Assembly (NCBI RefSeq): GCF_026151205.1
Contig: NC_087082.1
Coordinates: forward strand, 18,507,401 to 18,571,400
Length of the DNA: 64,000 nt
Direction of reading: 5' to 3'
Source: Bolinopsis microptera
Taxonomy: Eukaryota > Ctenophora > Tentaculata > Lobata > Bolinopsidae
Of the stretch, positions 1 to 11,516 are shown piece after piece. The notes below the pieces were generated by a model. That model made no database searches. It worked only from the letters and a program-made list of their open reading frames with translations, and was not told where the DNA came from. Positions within the stretch are counted from its first letter, which is position 1. Each line of letters opens with the position of its first letter. The position numbers were made by a program, and so were the translations under genes.

Positions 1-194
1 CCCTGACCCTGACCCTGACCCTGACCCTGACCCTGACCCTGACCCTGACCCTGACCCTGACCCTGACCCTGACCCTGACCCTGACCCTGACCCTGACCCT
101 GACCCTGACCCTGACCCTGACCCTGACCCTGACCCTGACCCTGACCCTGACCCTGACCCTGACCCTGACCCTGACCCTGACCCTGACCCTGACC
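1..194. repeat. (CCCTGA)n hexanucleotide array
   Basis: Perfect head-to-tail CCCTGA units run from the first base of the window to the border of the first transposon, so the left end of the array lies outside the window. On the minus strand the unit reads TCAGGG, one base away from the animal telomere unit TTAGGG. The C-rich strand runs 5'->3' away from the left edge, which is the orientation a left telomere would have. It may equally be an interstitial microsatellite; the sequence alone cannot decide. Confidence 0.95.
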
Positions 195-196
195 AG

Positions 197-757
197 TAGA
201 GTGGCGGGTTTTTTTTCGATTTTGTTGAGGAAAATACTGTTGTAATGCTTATTTAATAAAAATAAGGATGGTTGAAGTTTTACCGAAAATGGACTTGACC
301 CATCAACGAAAATCGCTAATAAAAAACTAACAAATTACAACAATCCAGTGTGTTAGGGAGCCGCTCAAACTGTTTACTAATTGATCTTCCAAGCCTAAGG
401 GGCGCCCTGTTGTTCCCGTGATCATGTATGCAAAAATGTACGACCGAGGTCACGTAATGAAGCCCCTAACTGAACTGCGGGCCTAATTGCCTGTTTTCGA
501 TTTAATGAGGTTTACACAACTTTCGAGCAGCTATGTTGAGATAAATGGTGATCGGTTTACTATATGTTATATCATACACTACACATTTAAAGTTAAACAT
601 CTGTCAGCCCTTATCCTGTTAGAATTATGTGGAGGATATATCAAATGCGAGAATGCCAAAAGTTTACGACGAGAAAGATTGTACAACTATATGATAAGAT
701 GTTGGTAATGAGTAATTTAATTATGTAATATATAAAGCCGATAATATTTATATCAAT
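197..757 (+). repeat. Left terminal inverted repeat
   Basis: Inverted partner of 8220-8837. The match is close to base-for-base from 199 to about 716, then resumes at 727-757 after a stretch of about 60 bases that is present only in the right copy. A 73-codon frame inside it (487-708) also appears in the right TIR; I read it as a consequence of sequence identity and not as a gene. Confidence 0.9.
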
Positions 758-780
758 AATCGATACAAGCCGATATAAGC

Positions 781-858
781 TTATTGGGCGGCGCTCAGCC
801 TGTTATTCTGCCTAATCTCTATTTATGAACATTATATTTATAGCCTGAGCCCCCGGTA
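781..858 (+). repeat. Dispersed repeat shared with 26305-26385
   Basis: The sequence starting TTATTGGGCGGCGCTCAGCC matches the reverse complement of 26305-26385, with the shared features GCGCTCAGCCTG, GCCTAATCTCTATT and ATAGCCTGAG. It is a short dispersed element or relic. Nothing else was recognised between 758 and 1100. Confidence 0.6.
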
Positions 859-1102
859 AACACAAGCCGATACAAGCAAATAATTTATAAATGATACAAG
901 CCGAGTAATTAATACAAGCCGAGTTCGATTATTGCAGTTATTTCACGACACGTGTCAGCACTCAGCTATCAGTTTGCTAGCTTACAGTGGCCATGATCTA
1001 TCCTATAGTGATAATGACCACAGTCCTCTGCGAAGGAGGAGAACCTGAAAATACGATCGTTGGGTTGAGTTGTCGTATTTCCGATTTCGGTGCAGTTGTG
1101 AT

Positions 1103-1661
1103 CAGGAGGTGACCGGGATTCCGGTTCCGGGAATCCCGGTACCGGGATTGGCAATTTTGAGCTATCCCGGTCCTGGTCCCGGTCAAATGCTGATTTATTT
1201 ATTTATGATCCCGGTCCCGGTTAATTCGGGATTCTTGGTCCCGGTCCCGGTCCCGGTCAATCACTCAAATTTGCAGGGATTTTGACCGGGATCTTTTACA
1301 TAATTTCATTCACTGTGATTTTAAGTTTTTCCTTTCATTCATTGTGAATTTCATCTTTAAACATCCTCTGAGCCAAACACAACAATGTTTAAAATTGCTA
1401 AACAAGTTTTAGTAATAAATTATGATCATGAATTAACCAGTAATCGACCGGAATTCCCGGTACCGAGAATCCCGGTACCGGGATTGGCAATTTTGAGCTA
1501 TCCCGGTCCCGGTCCCGGTCCAGGTCCCGGTCCCGGTCCCGGTCCCGGTCCCGGTATATTGATAATCTCAGCGGATCTCAGTCCTGGTCCCAGTCCCGGT
1601 CAAGTCACATTTTGTATCCCGGTCCCGGTCAGGCCTGAAATCATGTCCCGGTGACCTCCTG
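1103..1661. mobile_element. hAT-like MITE nested in the larger transposon
   Basis: TIR CAGGAGGTGACCGGGA (1103-1118) is matched by TCCCGGTGACCTCCTG (1646-1661). GTTGTGAT flanks both sides (1095-1102 and 1662-1669), a perfect 8-bp target duplication. The interior consists of GGTCCC-type hexamers and two copies of a segment around GGCAATTTTGAGCTATCCCG (near 1150 and 1485). No coding capacity is visible; the Gly/Pro-rich frames across it follow from the hexamers. The TIR start (CAG) and the 8-bp duplication are hAT features. Confidence 0.85.
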
Positions 1662-2210
1662 GTTGTGATTTGGCCTGGGTTCAGTTGTCGTTTTGGGATT
1701 TGAGATGATTGGTCACCCAATTAAGCTGTTAACTGCATAGGACTAGGAACTAGGTTCAATTGGGTTTAGTTGTCGGTCATCCATTTATTCACCCAAGAGG
1801 ATGGTGTATTTCCGTAACTTGTGGTCACTTGAACAAATATTTTCGAAACAAGTTGAACTGAAATTGCCCCGAAGCTTATTAGACATCATTATAGACATTA
1901 TGACTCATGAGGTATTGTATTGTATCAGATGCCATCGTTATTATAATTACCAAAACTCATGAGGCAACAGTGCTCAATTATAGACACTTTTAACAATAGA
2001 AACGTTTAACACATGGTACAAGGTAAATACTTAAATACTTAGTAACTGCCACCGAAGTTCCAATGTTCTGGAACAAAATTGGGTTTATGTGCACAAAATC
2101 CACACCTCCCCATGCACAGCCACAATTAACCTCAATATTCAATAATCATATAAAAACATCGTGGATAGTATTTTTACCAATTTTATGAATTTGCGAGCCA
2201 TTTGCTCACC

Positions 2211-5200
2211 ATGAAACTTGAAGATCTTGTAAAACCAGAACGTTTAACTTCCTCTTGTCGGCCAACTCTGCTGCGTCATGTGTTATCACATTTACTTTTT
2301 CTCGTTGAAGAAGCCAGCGTTGGTAAATGTAGAAAAAATTCGATTTTTGAGTTCTACCGTCCTGTTGCTGTCGACCTACTTGCCGTCTACGATGTCACAG
2401 AAAATTCCAAAGTTCATAGATTTGCACCTGATATTGCTAAGTAAGTTGCATATTTTTATAAAGAGTCTGGTGTCAATCTAAGCGAAGATTCGTCAAGCCA
2501 GCAAAGTTTTTCCGATCCTAGAGATGCCAAGGACGTTGATTTTAAACCAGCAAAAGTCACAGTGTCGACGTATCTAGATTGCAATCTTGATGGCATGGCT
2601 GGTGAAATAGCTAGGGCTGATACTGGTAAGGAAACTCAGGCCCGACTCCTCACCAGTTTCTGCGAGGAACTTTTCAAAAATGGAAAGCTAAAACAACGGT
2701 ATGTAGTACCGAGGTCCAAGCTAGAAAGCACAATCAAGCGGGATGGCGTGAAGAGAATCGATGAGCTATCTAATCGGAAACCCGTGGGTTAGTTTACTTG
2801 TTAATGTTATCTAAATATGATACTTCACTTTAAAGTAATATACGATTCTTAACGTATGATATATTTTACATTATTTCCTAAAAATAAATATTTACAAAAA
2901 CCATATTTAATCGTGGGTGGCGTCGTCTGCTGAAAATTTGAGGATAACACTAATAATTTCAGCAATATTCTTTGATGCTAAAGATGACAGGGACACAGTG
3001 ATCTGTGAGCGTTCAAAGGACGGTGTTTTACGACAAGTTAAGAAGACAGTTTCACATTACTCAGTGGTCGAACAGCCCGGTGACTCTCCTCTTGGATTCT
3101 TTGTACCAGAGGCGTCGACTGGTAAATGATTAAAAAATTTGAATACCGCGAATTATAACATTGGTAGTCGTGTATCGAAATAAAATAGTTCGTTCTAATT
3201 GTGCCATCGTATATTTTACTTTAAACAGGAGTATTTGCAATTTTTATGATATAAAAAGCTGATCGCAGCTGCATTTGATTAAACAAAAACGTCCAATTCA
3301 GGAGTCGGAATAGCAGTCGGATTACTTGAATATGCTAAACAGCGTGGTATTGATCTAACATACTGGTCTACTATTGGCGGTGACAACACCAATGTTAACT
3401 CTGGTTATAAAGTAAGTTCGTTGCGAAGATCTCTATATTAATAATATATGATTTGTAATCTATATTCCCTCATACTATTCGTCCCCACCAACGGTACTTT
3501 GACCCTCGAAAATAAAATGTGTAGGTCTAGTATATAAAAACCGAAGGTTTGTCATTTTCGGCAACAAATAATTATACACGTTTTCTATTATAATAAAATA
3601 GTTTGATGATTGATGATACAAATTTACAACGCAAGGAGGAGCGTTCCGAGAACTGGAAATGATGCTGAAACGAGAATTACAGAGATCACTTTGTCTATTG
3701 CACCAGGTTGAGCTACCATTACGGAAACTATTTGTATTCTATGGTGGGACTTTCACGGGTAATTGAACAAAAATGTTTTTATTTGTCTAAATCAGCGATA
3801 ACAAAATAATAATAATGCAATTCTCCGAGCCACTTAATAATTTTCAGTGTTCAGATGAACAAAGAAACTCAAGCAGCCTCTCACTTTTTAATTAATGTAA
3901 AACCTTGATTTACTGCGGAAATAACCGTAGTGAATCGGGATTTGTAACATTATTTATTCGCAGCTCCTGGTTCGTTTGGAGGACCGATCGGAGACCTTAT
4001 AATGTCTGACAATCTTCCTGAAGTAACTACGTACAAAAAGATAAGCTGCAATTTTCCACGCATCCCTGAAGAGGTACGGTTAGAAATTATCATATTGTAC
4101 GTTTTAACCGATAAACAGATGTAAGATTCTTATGCATGTTTGTTAATGTTAGGATAAAGATTACAGCTGTTCAAAACAAAGAACTATTAGGTGCTTAAAA
4201 CCGTTCGCACAATTAACTCCGAAGCATCTTACGAGGCATTGTAGGTAATCATTGTACTTTCCAAAACATAACATAGGTATAAGTAAGAAGATACTTTAAT
4301 GATGATGATAGACATATTAATTTCTTTCAGGTGCTCAATAAAATGTCCAACGATAGTGTACTCATGTACAAGTATTGTATAGCTATTGACACTGGCCGGC
4401 CTTTCCGATTTGTTAACGGGAAAATTGACAGATTTGTCAACAACAAAATCGGAAACTGCTCAACTGCGAGATGGATTACCCTGGGAACCAGGATACTCCG
4501 TCTCTACATGACCAGTTCCTCCTATAACTCCCATTGCGCAGAGATTTTGGAAAGGATGGCGAATTTCATCGTCCATGTATATTATAAGGTGAGACTAGGT
4601 ATAGGGTACACTAATTTTTTGCACTCTCTTGATGAATTTCTGAACATTTCTAATTACTATTAGCCTAATTATACCTAGTTAATATTGCACAATCCTGCAG
4701 TGTTTATAATTATAATATTAACAGTGCGAAAAATTATCATTAGATTATTAATATTATGCGTTCAGGTATTTGCCAATATAAAGCTAAAGCCCAAGTTGAC
4801 AGATGCAGCCGTGCATATATTTGACGAAATAAGGTTAGCAAGGGAGAACTGTCAACCGGAGGAGAAGAAAATCGTATATGAATCGATTCAGCAAAACGCT
4901 TTCATGGCCCATCCTGAGAGCGTCATCTTGGCGATGCTAGGTTAGTTTGATAGGCCAGTATATGAGTATAAATTAATCTGACCCTTCTGCTACATTGCGA
5001 TATTTTTGCTAGACGTGCTTATTTTGTGTTAATATGATATAAACTATCATCGTTTTAACTTTCGGTTTCTTCAGCGGATGAGAAAGGAGTGATACGTCAG
5101 AGGGGTATCTCTATCGTGAAGTATATCCGTGCTTCAGAAGCCTACGACCGCTACATCGAAACAGAATCTGGGTCTCGACTACCCAAAAAGATAAGACAGT

Positions 5201-5925
5201 ACATCTCACCTCAGATTAACTTTGATTGCAAAAGCTTTATCGATATGTTTGTGTCGGTTTACCAGGTAAATTTTGTCGGTTATATTGAGTTTAACAGTGA
5301 ATAAATACAATTTATGATTTCTACTGTCCAAAAATTTCAAACTCCAAGTTAGCAAGTTGAATCAGATTTATAAATAGACTTTCTAGCGGAGGGTCTAAAT
5401 TAATACACTGTTCTCTGAAAAGTCAAACTCATACCGATAAGGTTATGGAAACTGTCATGTGCTCATAATATGGCTCGTCCTACCGACAGCTAGAAAATAA
5501 CTTTACAAGCTTTTCAAATTTTTCCACTTCAGGTAGTCAAAAAACCAGAGATACCACTCGATTCTCAAGGACGGTTCCTACCTTTGCGTCATGCTGACCG
5601 AAGCGTATCAATGATGAAACCCCCGAAACGGCTTATGTTTAAGACCAAGCTGGGATCCTGGGAGCCGATCACTGCCCCTCCTTTAATCAGACAACTAAGC
5701 TCTGTGGAGTTGGATGATATAATAAATACTCCACTAAGTTGTAGTATTCCCTGTCACACCCAGTCAGTGGAACACACGGTCGCTCTGGTCACAGGATCAA
5801 CGAAGAGATATCGGTCGGAAGATACCCAACTTGCCAATATGCTGCAAACTGCAGCGGCCAGAAAGAATCTAAGTGGCCGAGTTACTCATAAAAGATTTTG
5901 TATGGACCCGGACCCTAGCAATTAA
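2211..5925 (+). CDS. Transposase-like protein of the long-TIR element (spliced, probably damaged)
   Basis: The exon model is 2211-2787 (with an in-frame TAA at 2442-2444), 2963-3121, 3302-3411, about 3635-3758, 3964-4073, 4331-4588, 4766-4940, 5075-5265 and 5533-5925. Apart from the 3.6-kb exon, all junctions have GT/AG sites with matching phases. Visible motifs are AIFFDAKDDRD, then IGGDNTNVNSGY, CLLHQVELPLRKL about 35 residues later, GSFGGPIGD, and near the C-terminus SIPCHTQSVEHTV. An acidic residue in a GGD-N context followed by a C-x2-H segment resembles the hAT-type RNase H-like core; this family recurs in invertebrate genomes as an uncharacterised transposon protein. The stop at 2442 and the unresolved acceptor near 3630 (the canonical AG gives the wrong frame) suggest decay. 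The position between long TIRs makes it the likely mobilising gene. The first exon could instead be a separate short ORF ending at 2444. Confidence 0.7.
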
Positions 5926-6284
5926 AGAATACAGATTTTATAACTTTAATTTTCCTATCTTCAAATTCAATTATTATTGTATCATCTCAAAATTTACGTT
6001 CACGCATTTTGGAGCAACTGAAATTGTTTTTTAATACTATCAATTGATTGCTAATATGAAATATTAATATCTTATATGTTATACTATTTAGCTGCAAACT
6101 TGTATATATCACCGGTAATTTCCGGTAATATCAATGCATCTAAAAGTACACTACCTTAGTATGATGTAGAAATGAAGAAGTTTGTCATTTTTAAATTTAT
6201 TTCAAATTATGTGATAATTGATATTTAACAGTCATAAAAGATTTTTAATTGTTTCCAAAAAAATTATTGGGTTCTTTTGCGATG

Positions 6285-8215
6285 CCGATAGTCAAAACGC
6301 GACAACTAGCGCTGGATGGCGACAACTAGCGCTAGCCAGCGCTAGTTGTCGCTATCCAGAGATCCAGCGCTGGATAACGCTATCCAGCGCAAAATATAAA
6401 TGTTCGATAATTGTCGCGTCGCTATCCAGCGCTAGTTGTCGCCATCCAGTGATCCAGCGCTAGTTGTCGCTATCCATCGCTAGTTGTCGCTGGCTATGCG
6501 ACACTGTCGCACCCGATAGTTTGTGATAGCCAGCGCAACTGGCCATCGCAGAAAACAGTTCGATACGGATAACTAGCGCTGGCCAGCGAAAGCTAGCCTG
6601 AGCCAGCGCTAGTCAGCGCTAGCCAGCGCAAAATATAAAAAACTCATATTTGCGATATTACTCGTCAGCCAACGCTAGCTGACGATTGTAGGTTTATAAT
6701 CTACCATGAGTACCAAGACGCACACAGAGCTGGAATTAAGGATTTGAACCGAATAATTTCAATTTTACGAGTATCACCCGTTAAGCTGACAAGTGATATC
6801 GCAAATATATTGCGCTGGTCAGCGTCAGCTGACGATTAATATTAATAATAATATCGTAAATATATATATTTGATTTTGGAATTGGGTAGATTTCGCCAGT
6901 CAGCACTAACCATACCAGCGCTAGCTATCGATTTATAATAGCTGTCCATTAATAGCATTGCAATTGACAGCTATTAGCTGACGAGTAATATCGCAACTAT
7001 ATTGCGCTGGCCAGCGCTTGCTGACGAATAATATCGCAAGTATATGATTTCGATACATTGCGCTGGCCAGCGCTAGCTGAAGCGTAATACTAATATCGCA
7101 GCCATTTTGCACTGGCCATCGATGGCTATCGCTTAGCGCTGGCCAGCGCTGGCCAGCGCTAGTTGTCGCTATTATATCCAGCGCTAGTTGTCGCGACAAT
7201 TATCGAAAATTTATCAAACATTTATATTTTGCGCTGGATATAATAGCGACGCACACAGAGCTGGAATTAAGGATTTGAAACGAATAATTTCAATTTTACG
7301 AGTATCACCCGTTAAGCTGACAAGTGATATCGCAAAGCCAAATATATTGCGCTGGTCAGCGTCAGCTGACGATTAATATTAATAATAATATCGTAAATAT
7401 ATATATATTTGATTTTGGAATTGGGTAGATTTCGCCAGTCAGCACTAACCATACCAGCGCTAGCTATCGATTTATAATAGCTGTCCATTAATAGCATTGC
7501 AATTGACAGCTATTAGCTGACGAGTGTCGAGTAATATCGCAACTATATTGCGCTGGCCAGCGCTTGCTGACGAATAATATCGCAAGTATATGATTTCGAT
7601 ACATTGCGCTGGCCAGCGCTAGCTGAAGCGTAATACTAATATCGCAGCCATTTTGCGCTGGCCATCGATGGCTATCGCTTAGCGCTGGCCAGCACTGGCC
7701 AGCGCTGGCCAGCGCTAGTTGTCGCTACTATATCCAGCGCTAGTTGTCGCGACAATTATCGAAAATTTATCAAACATTTATATTTTGCGCTGGATATAAT
7801 AGCGACAACTAGCGCTGGCCAGCGCTAATTGTCGCCATCCAGCGCTAGTTGTCGCTATCCAGCGCTAGTTGTCGCTATCCAGCGCTAGTGGTCGCTATCC
7901 AGCGATAGTTGTCGCCATACAGCGCTAGTTGTCGCTATCCAGCGCTAGTTGTCGCTATCCAGCGATAGTTGTCGCTATCCAGCGCTAGTTATCGAACTGT
8001 TTTCTGCGATGGCCAGTTGCGCTGGCCATCACAAACTATCGGGTGCGACAGTGTCGCATAGCCAGCGACAACTAGCGCTGGATAGCGACAACTAGCGCTG
8101 GATGGCGACAACTAGTATAGCGCTGGATAGCGACAACTAGCGCTGGATGGCGACAATTATCGAACATTTATATTTTGCGCCGGATAGCGTTATCGTTATA
8201 GTTGTCGCGTTTTGA
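6285..8215. repeat. Palindromic AGCGCTGGCCAGCGCT subterminal region with tandem duplication
   Basis: Dozens of copies of CAGCGCTAGTTGTCGC, its complement GCGACAACTAGCGCTGG, and the palindrome AGCGCTGGCCAGCGCT are interleaved. The outer edges are mutually inverted: GATAGTCAAAACGCGACAAC near 6287 and its reverse complement near 8195-8220. Inside, a block is tandemly duplicated with an offset of 531 bases (about 6717-7247 and 7248-7806). No credible coding sequence is present. The region could be subterminal transposase-binding DNA of the surrounding element. Confidence 0.85.
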
Positions 8216-8219
8216 CTAT

Positions 8220-8837
8220 ATATATATATTATCAGCTTTATATATTATTTATGAATATGGATACATGACATAAAAGATTCGTTTTCACTTGTTTGCATGA
8301 AAAGCATTAATATAATTACATTTCTCATTACCAACATCTTATCATAGTTGTACAATCTTTCTCGTCGTAAACTTTTGGCATTCTCGCATTTGATATATCC
8401 TCCACATAATTCTAACAGGATAAGGGCTGACAGATGTTTAACTTTAAATGTGTAGTGTATAATATAACATATAGTAAACCGATCACCATTTATCTCAACA
8501 TAGCTGCTCGAAAGTTGTGTAAACCTCATTAAATCGAAAACAGGCAATTAGGCCCGCAGTTCAGTTAGGGGCTTCATTACGTGACCTCGGTCGTACATTT
8601 TTGCATACATGATCACGGGAACAACAGGGCGCCCCTTAGGCTTGGAAGATCAATTAGTAAACAGTTTGAGCGGCTCCCTAACACACTGGATTGTTGTAAT
8701 TTGTTAGTTTTTTATTAGCGATTTTCGTTGATGGGTCAAGTCCATTTTCGGTAAAACTTCAACCATCCTTATTTTTATTAAATAAGCATTACAACAGTAT
8801 TTTCCTCAACAAAATCGAAAAAAAACCCGCCACTCAG
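8220..8837 (-). repeat. Right terminal inverted repeat
   Basis: Reverse complement of the left TIR, with an additional internal stretch of about 60 bases at roughly 8250-8315. It ends at the TGACCAG flanking repeat. The near identity of the two arms suggests either recent insertion or arm homogenisation. Confidence 0.9.
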
Positions 8838-8843
8838 TGACCA

Positions 8844-8905
8844 GGAATAGCACGTGATTTAAGGAATAGCACGTGATTTAAGGAATAGCACGTGATTTAA
8901 GGAAT
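8844..8905 (+). repeat. 19-bp tandem repeat beside the transposon
   Basis: Slightly more than three copies of GGAATAGCACGTGATTTAA. Each contains the palindrome CACGTG. The array starts right at the transposon's flanking duplication. Confidence 0.85.
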
Positions 8906-9221
8906 ATCAGAATTAGTTTGGACATGAGTCATGGGTATACATACTACATAGGTCCTTATTTTGAGTACAATCTACAATATACAATTTATAACACCTTCTC
9001 TCAACCTCTATGTCTATGCGCTCTTTACCTTCCTTTATCAGTTTATACCTGCTCTGTATAATAAAATGTTATAACAATGGACTTTCTCTTGCGAGCCATC
9101 AAGAGGAAAGGAGGAATCTTCTTTCGATTCATTAGCTCATTAGTCACACGGAAACGATGCACACTTAAAATGTTATCGGGTGGGGACTCAGGACAAGCAA
9201 AGCATGCTTTGTATGTTTGCA

Positions 9222-11255
9222 ATTGGCTGGCCGGCTAACACTTTGCTTTAACAGGCTTAGTTGAGTCACGTGATAACTTTGAGAACTAATACCAAAGACA
9301 CAGCGATCAGGATAATGCCATTAGGGTTACTGGTCGCTCTGTTTTGTGATCTGACGGCCCCAACGTTAATGTGGCTCTTGTTATGTGTTGGTTCAGCCGA
9401 ATTAATTATTATGCAATCAAGTTTATTTTTCTCGTTAGTTGTCATCCGGCCAAACATTAAGCAACTTATATTGCAGTTCCATTTATCAATTAGTATATCA
9501 AAATATGTCATTGTAATTTTGCATGGATGAAATGTAACGCTTGATTTATATAATTATATATAATGATTAATTGAATTTTCAAATAAAAATAATAGAAAAT
9601 TCTAGAAGCTTTACTACTCATTCGCATTGAGTATGGTTTTATGAGCTCTTAGTCTTCAACTCTTAATATAAATAGTCTTCAACTCAAAAATAATATAAGC
9701 AAGCCCAGTCAAAACATTTGTAATATAATGTGTTTTCTCTTTTTCCACCACATTAAGTATTATCCCATCCAGAGAAACGTTGCAAAGTCATGACGGTTTT
9801 ATCCGTCCTTAGTTAACATAATATACTAAATTACAGAAATATTTCGCATTTGAATCCTAAGGTGATATTATAATGAGCGCATAGGGATTAATCACTATCC
9901 CTATTTGGCTTAGTTTTAATCAAAACTCTCAAATACCTGTGATTATCTTTTGATTTATGATTGATCGTGTTTTACTGCTATGTTTGCAATAGTGGTACCA
10001 GTTATAAATATGATAGTGAAACATCGGTATGATGAAACCAAACTGTTTATTACTGTTTGTTATTACCATTTTACTGACACCACTATCTCGACTGAAATTT
10101 GTGATAGAACCGAACCATTTTTTAAATTTTAATGCAACTTTTTTTGTTGCCTGTAACTAACAACCCAGAGAATGGTTAGATTTAGTTTGCGCCATTAATT
10201 TGGATGGAGCTGTATCCTTGGAGAATCCTGGCACACTTTCGTGTACTAAAAGAAGATTTGTCACTTTCAACCGAGTTTCACTGAGCTTGCTACTGCTGCA
10301 TATTTGTGTGTTGAGGGAATACCCTTTGACTTTTTTGCATCTGCTCAGAGAGACCATTTAATCGAATTCCATACGCCAAGGTGTAGGATGAGCCAAGAGT
10401 TCAACAACGTAGTGGTAATGAATATGGAGCATACAACTGAAGCTCATAAAGTCCAATAACACGGACAAACCGTTTAACCTTCAGCTTGACTCCTTTGATC
10501 GCCGTTCTTTTGTATTTTGAGGGACAGGGCTACCAGAACAATGAGTTACACTGCTTGTCAGACCGCTTAGTCCATGAAGCACAAAGAGATAGAGAATGCA
10601 ATTGCATGTAATCCCAATGAATTATTCAGGTAAACTAGCTAGTTATATAGCAGGATCTTGTGGTTTGTATTATGCTGTCACGTGACAAGATTCATCACGT
10701 GGCCCAGAAATTAAGAGTCCTGGAAAACAATTGGCTGGCTGGCTAACACTTTGCTTTAACAGGCTTAGTTCAGTCACGTGATCACTTTGGGAACTAATAC
10801 CATAGACACAGCGAGCAGGATGATACCATTAGGCCCACTGGTCGCTCTGTTTTGTGATAGAAAATTCTAGAAGCTTTACTACTCATTCGCATTGAGTATG
10901 GTTTTTATGAGCTCTCAGTCTTCAACTCGTAAGCAAGCCCAGTCAAAACATTTGTAATATAATTTGTTTTATCTTTTTCCCCACCACATTAAGTATTATC
11001 CCGTCCAGAGAAACGTTGCAAAGTCATGACGGTTTTATCCGTCTTAGTTAACACAATATACTAAATTACAGAAATATGTCGCATTTGAATCCTAAGGTGA
11101 TATTATAATGAGCGCATATAGTGATTAATCACTATCCTTATTTGGCTTAGTTTTCATCAGAACACTCAAATACCTGTGATTATCTTTTGATTTATGATTG
11201 ATCGTGTTTTACTGCTATGTTTGCAATGCCAATAGTGGTACCAGTTATAAATACT
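9222..11255. repeat. Direct repeat pair of unknown nature
   Basis: The segment from TGGCTGGCCGGCTAACACTT (about 9225-10012) recurs at about 10733-11252 with most of the same sequence. The second copy lacks about 230 bases that correspond to 9358-9590, and several CACGTG-containing stretches are conserved in both. The intervening 10.0-10.7 kb has no recognised gene. Frames here lack splice context or family motifs, so I do not call coding sequence. It may be two copies of a non-autonomous element or a local duplication. Confidence 0.75.
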
Positions 11256-11516
11256 AGCAGGAACCCTAAAGTGGAGTCAAGACTCGAGAGACTAAAATAA
11301 TTATTACCTCGCAAAATGGTGATTCATTTATTTCTTTATTGATGTATAGTAAGAACGTGACTGTTATATATAATCTGATCCCAAGATAGATCATTACAAT
11401 GCGATTAATGCACAGTTGGCTACGATTAAATTCGAAAATCGCTTTATCCAATATTTAACCTAAAATATATCACCAAGTGAAGAAAGATTTATCATTTGAA
11501 GAAATCAAACATTCCA

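Larger units (their letters stand above)
197..8837. mobile_element. DNA transposon of about 8.6 kb with very long TIRs
   Basis: Bases from 197 inward reappear in reverse complement ending at 8837. Both ends share GAGTGGCGGG followed by a T-run and several hundred near-identical bases. TGACCAG occurs immediately outside both ends (190-196 and 8838-8844); adding the next outer base gives 7 of 8 matching, which fits a worn 8-bp hAT-type target duplication. The outermost bases TAGAGTGG resemble hAT termini. It contains a spliced transposase-like gene, a nested MITE and a palindromic subterminal zone. TIRs of 560-620 bp are far longer than usual for hAT elements, so the family assignment is tentative. 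Confidence 0.8.

Noticed and set aside
487-708. 73-codon frame present in both long TIRs
   Set aside because: Conserved only because the TIRs are near identical; no family motif, and the downstream frame differs between arms.
1070-1654. Gly/Pro-rich frames (IPVPG, PGPGPG)
   Set aside because: Translation of GGTCCC hexamers inside a MITE defined by TIRs and a target duplication.
2441-2460. A GTAAGT donor at 2441 as the end of exon 1
   Set aside because: The nearest AG would make an intron of about 24 bases and the wrong frame, while the coding frame simply continues past the TAA in the same phase.
195-8840. Polinton/Maverick assignment for the long-TIR element
   Set aside because: The element is only 8.6 kb and shows no DNA polymerase B, integrase, ATPase or capsid-like genes; the 7-8 bp flank match fits hAT-type better.
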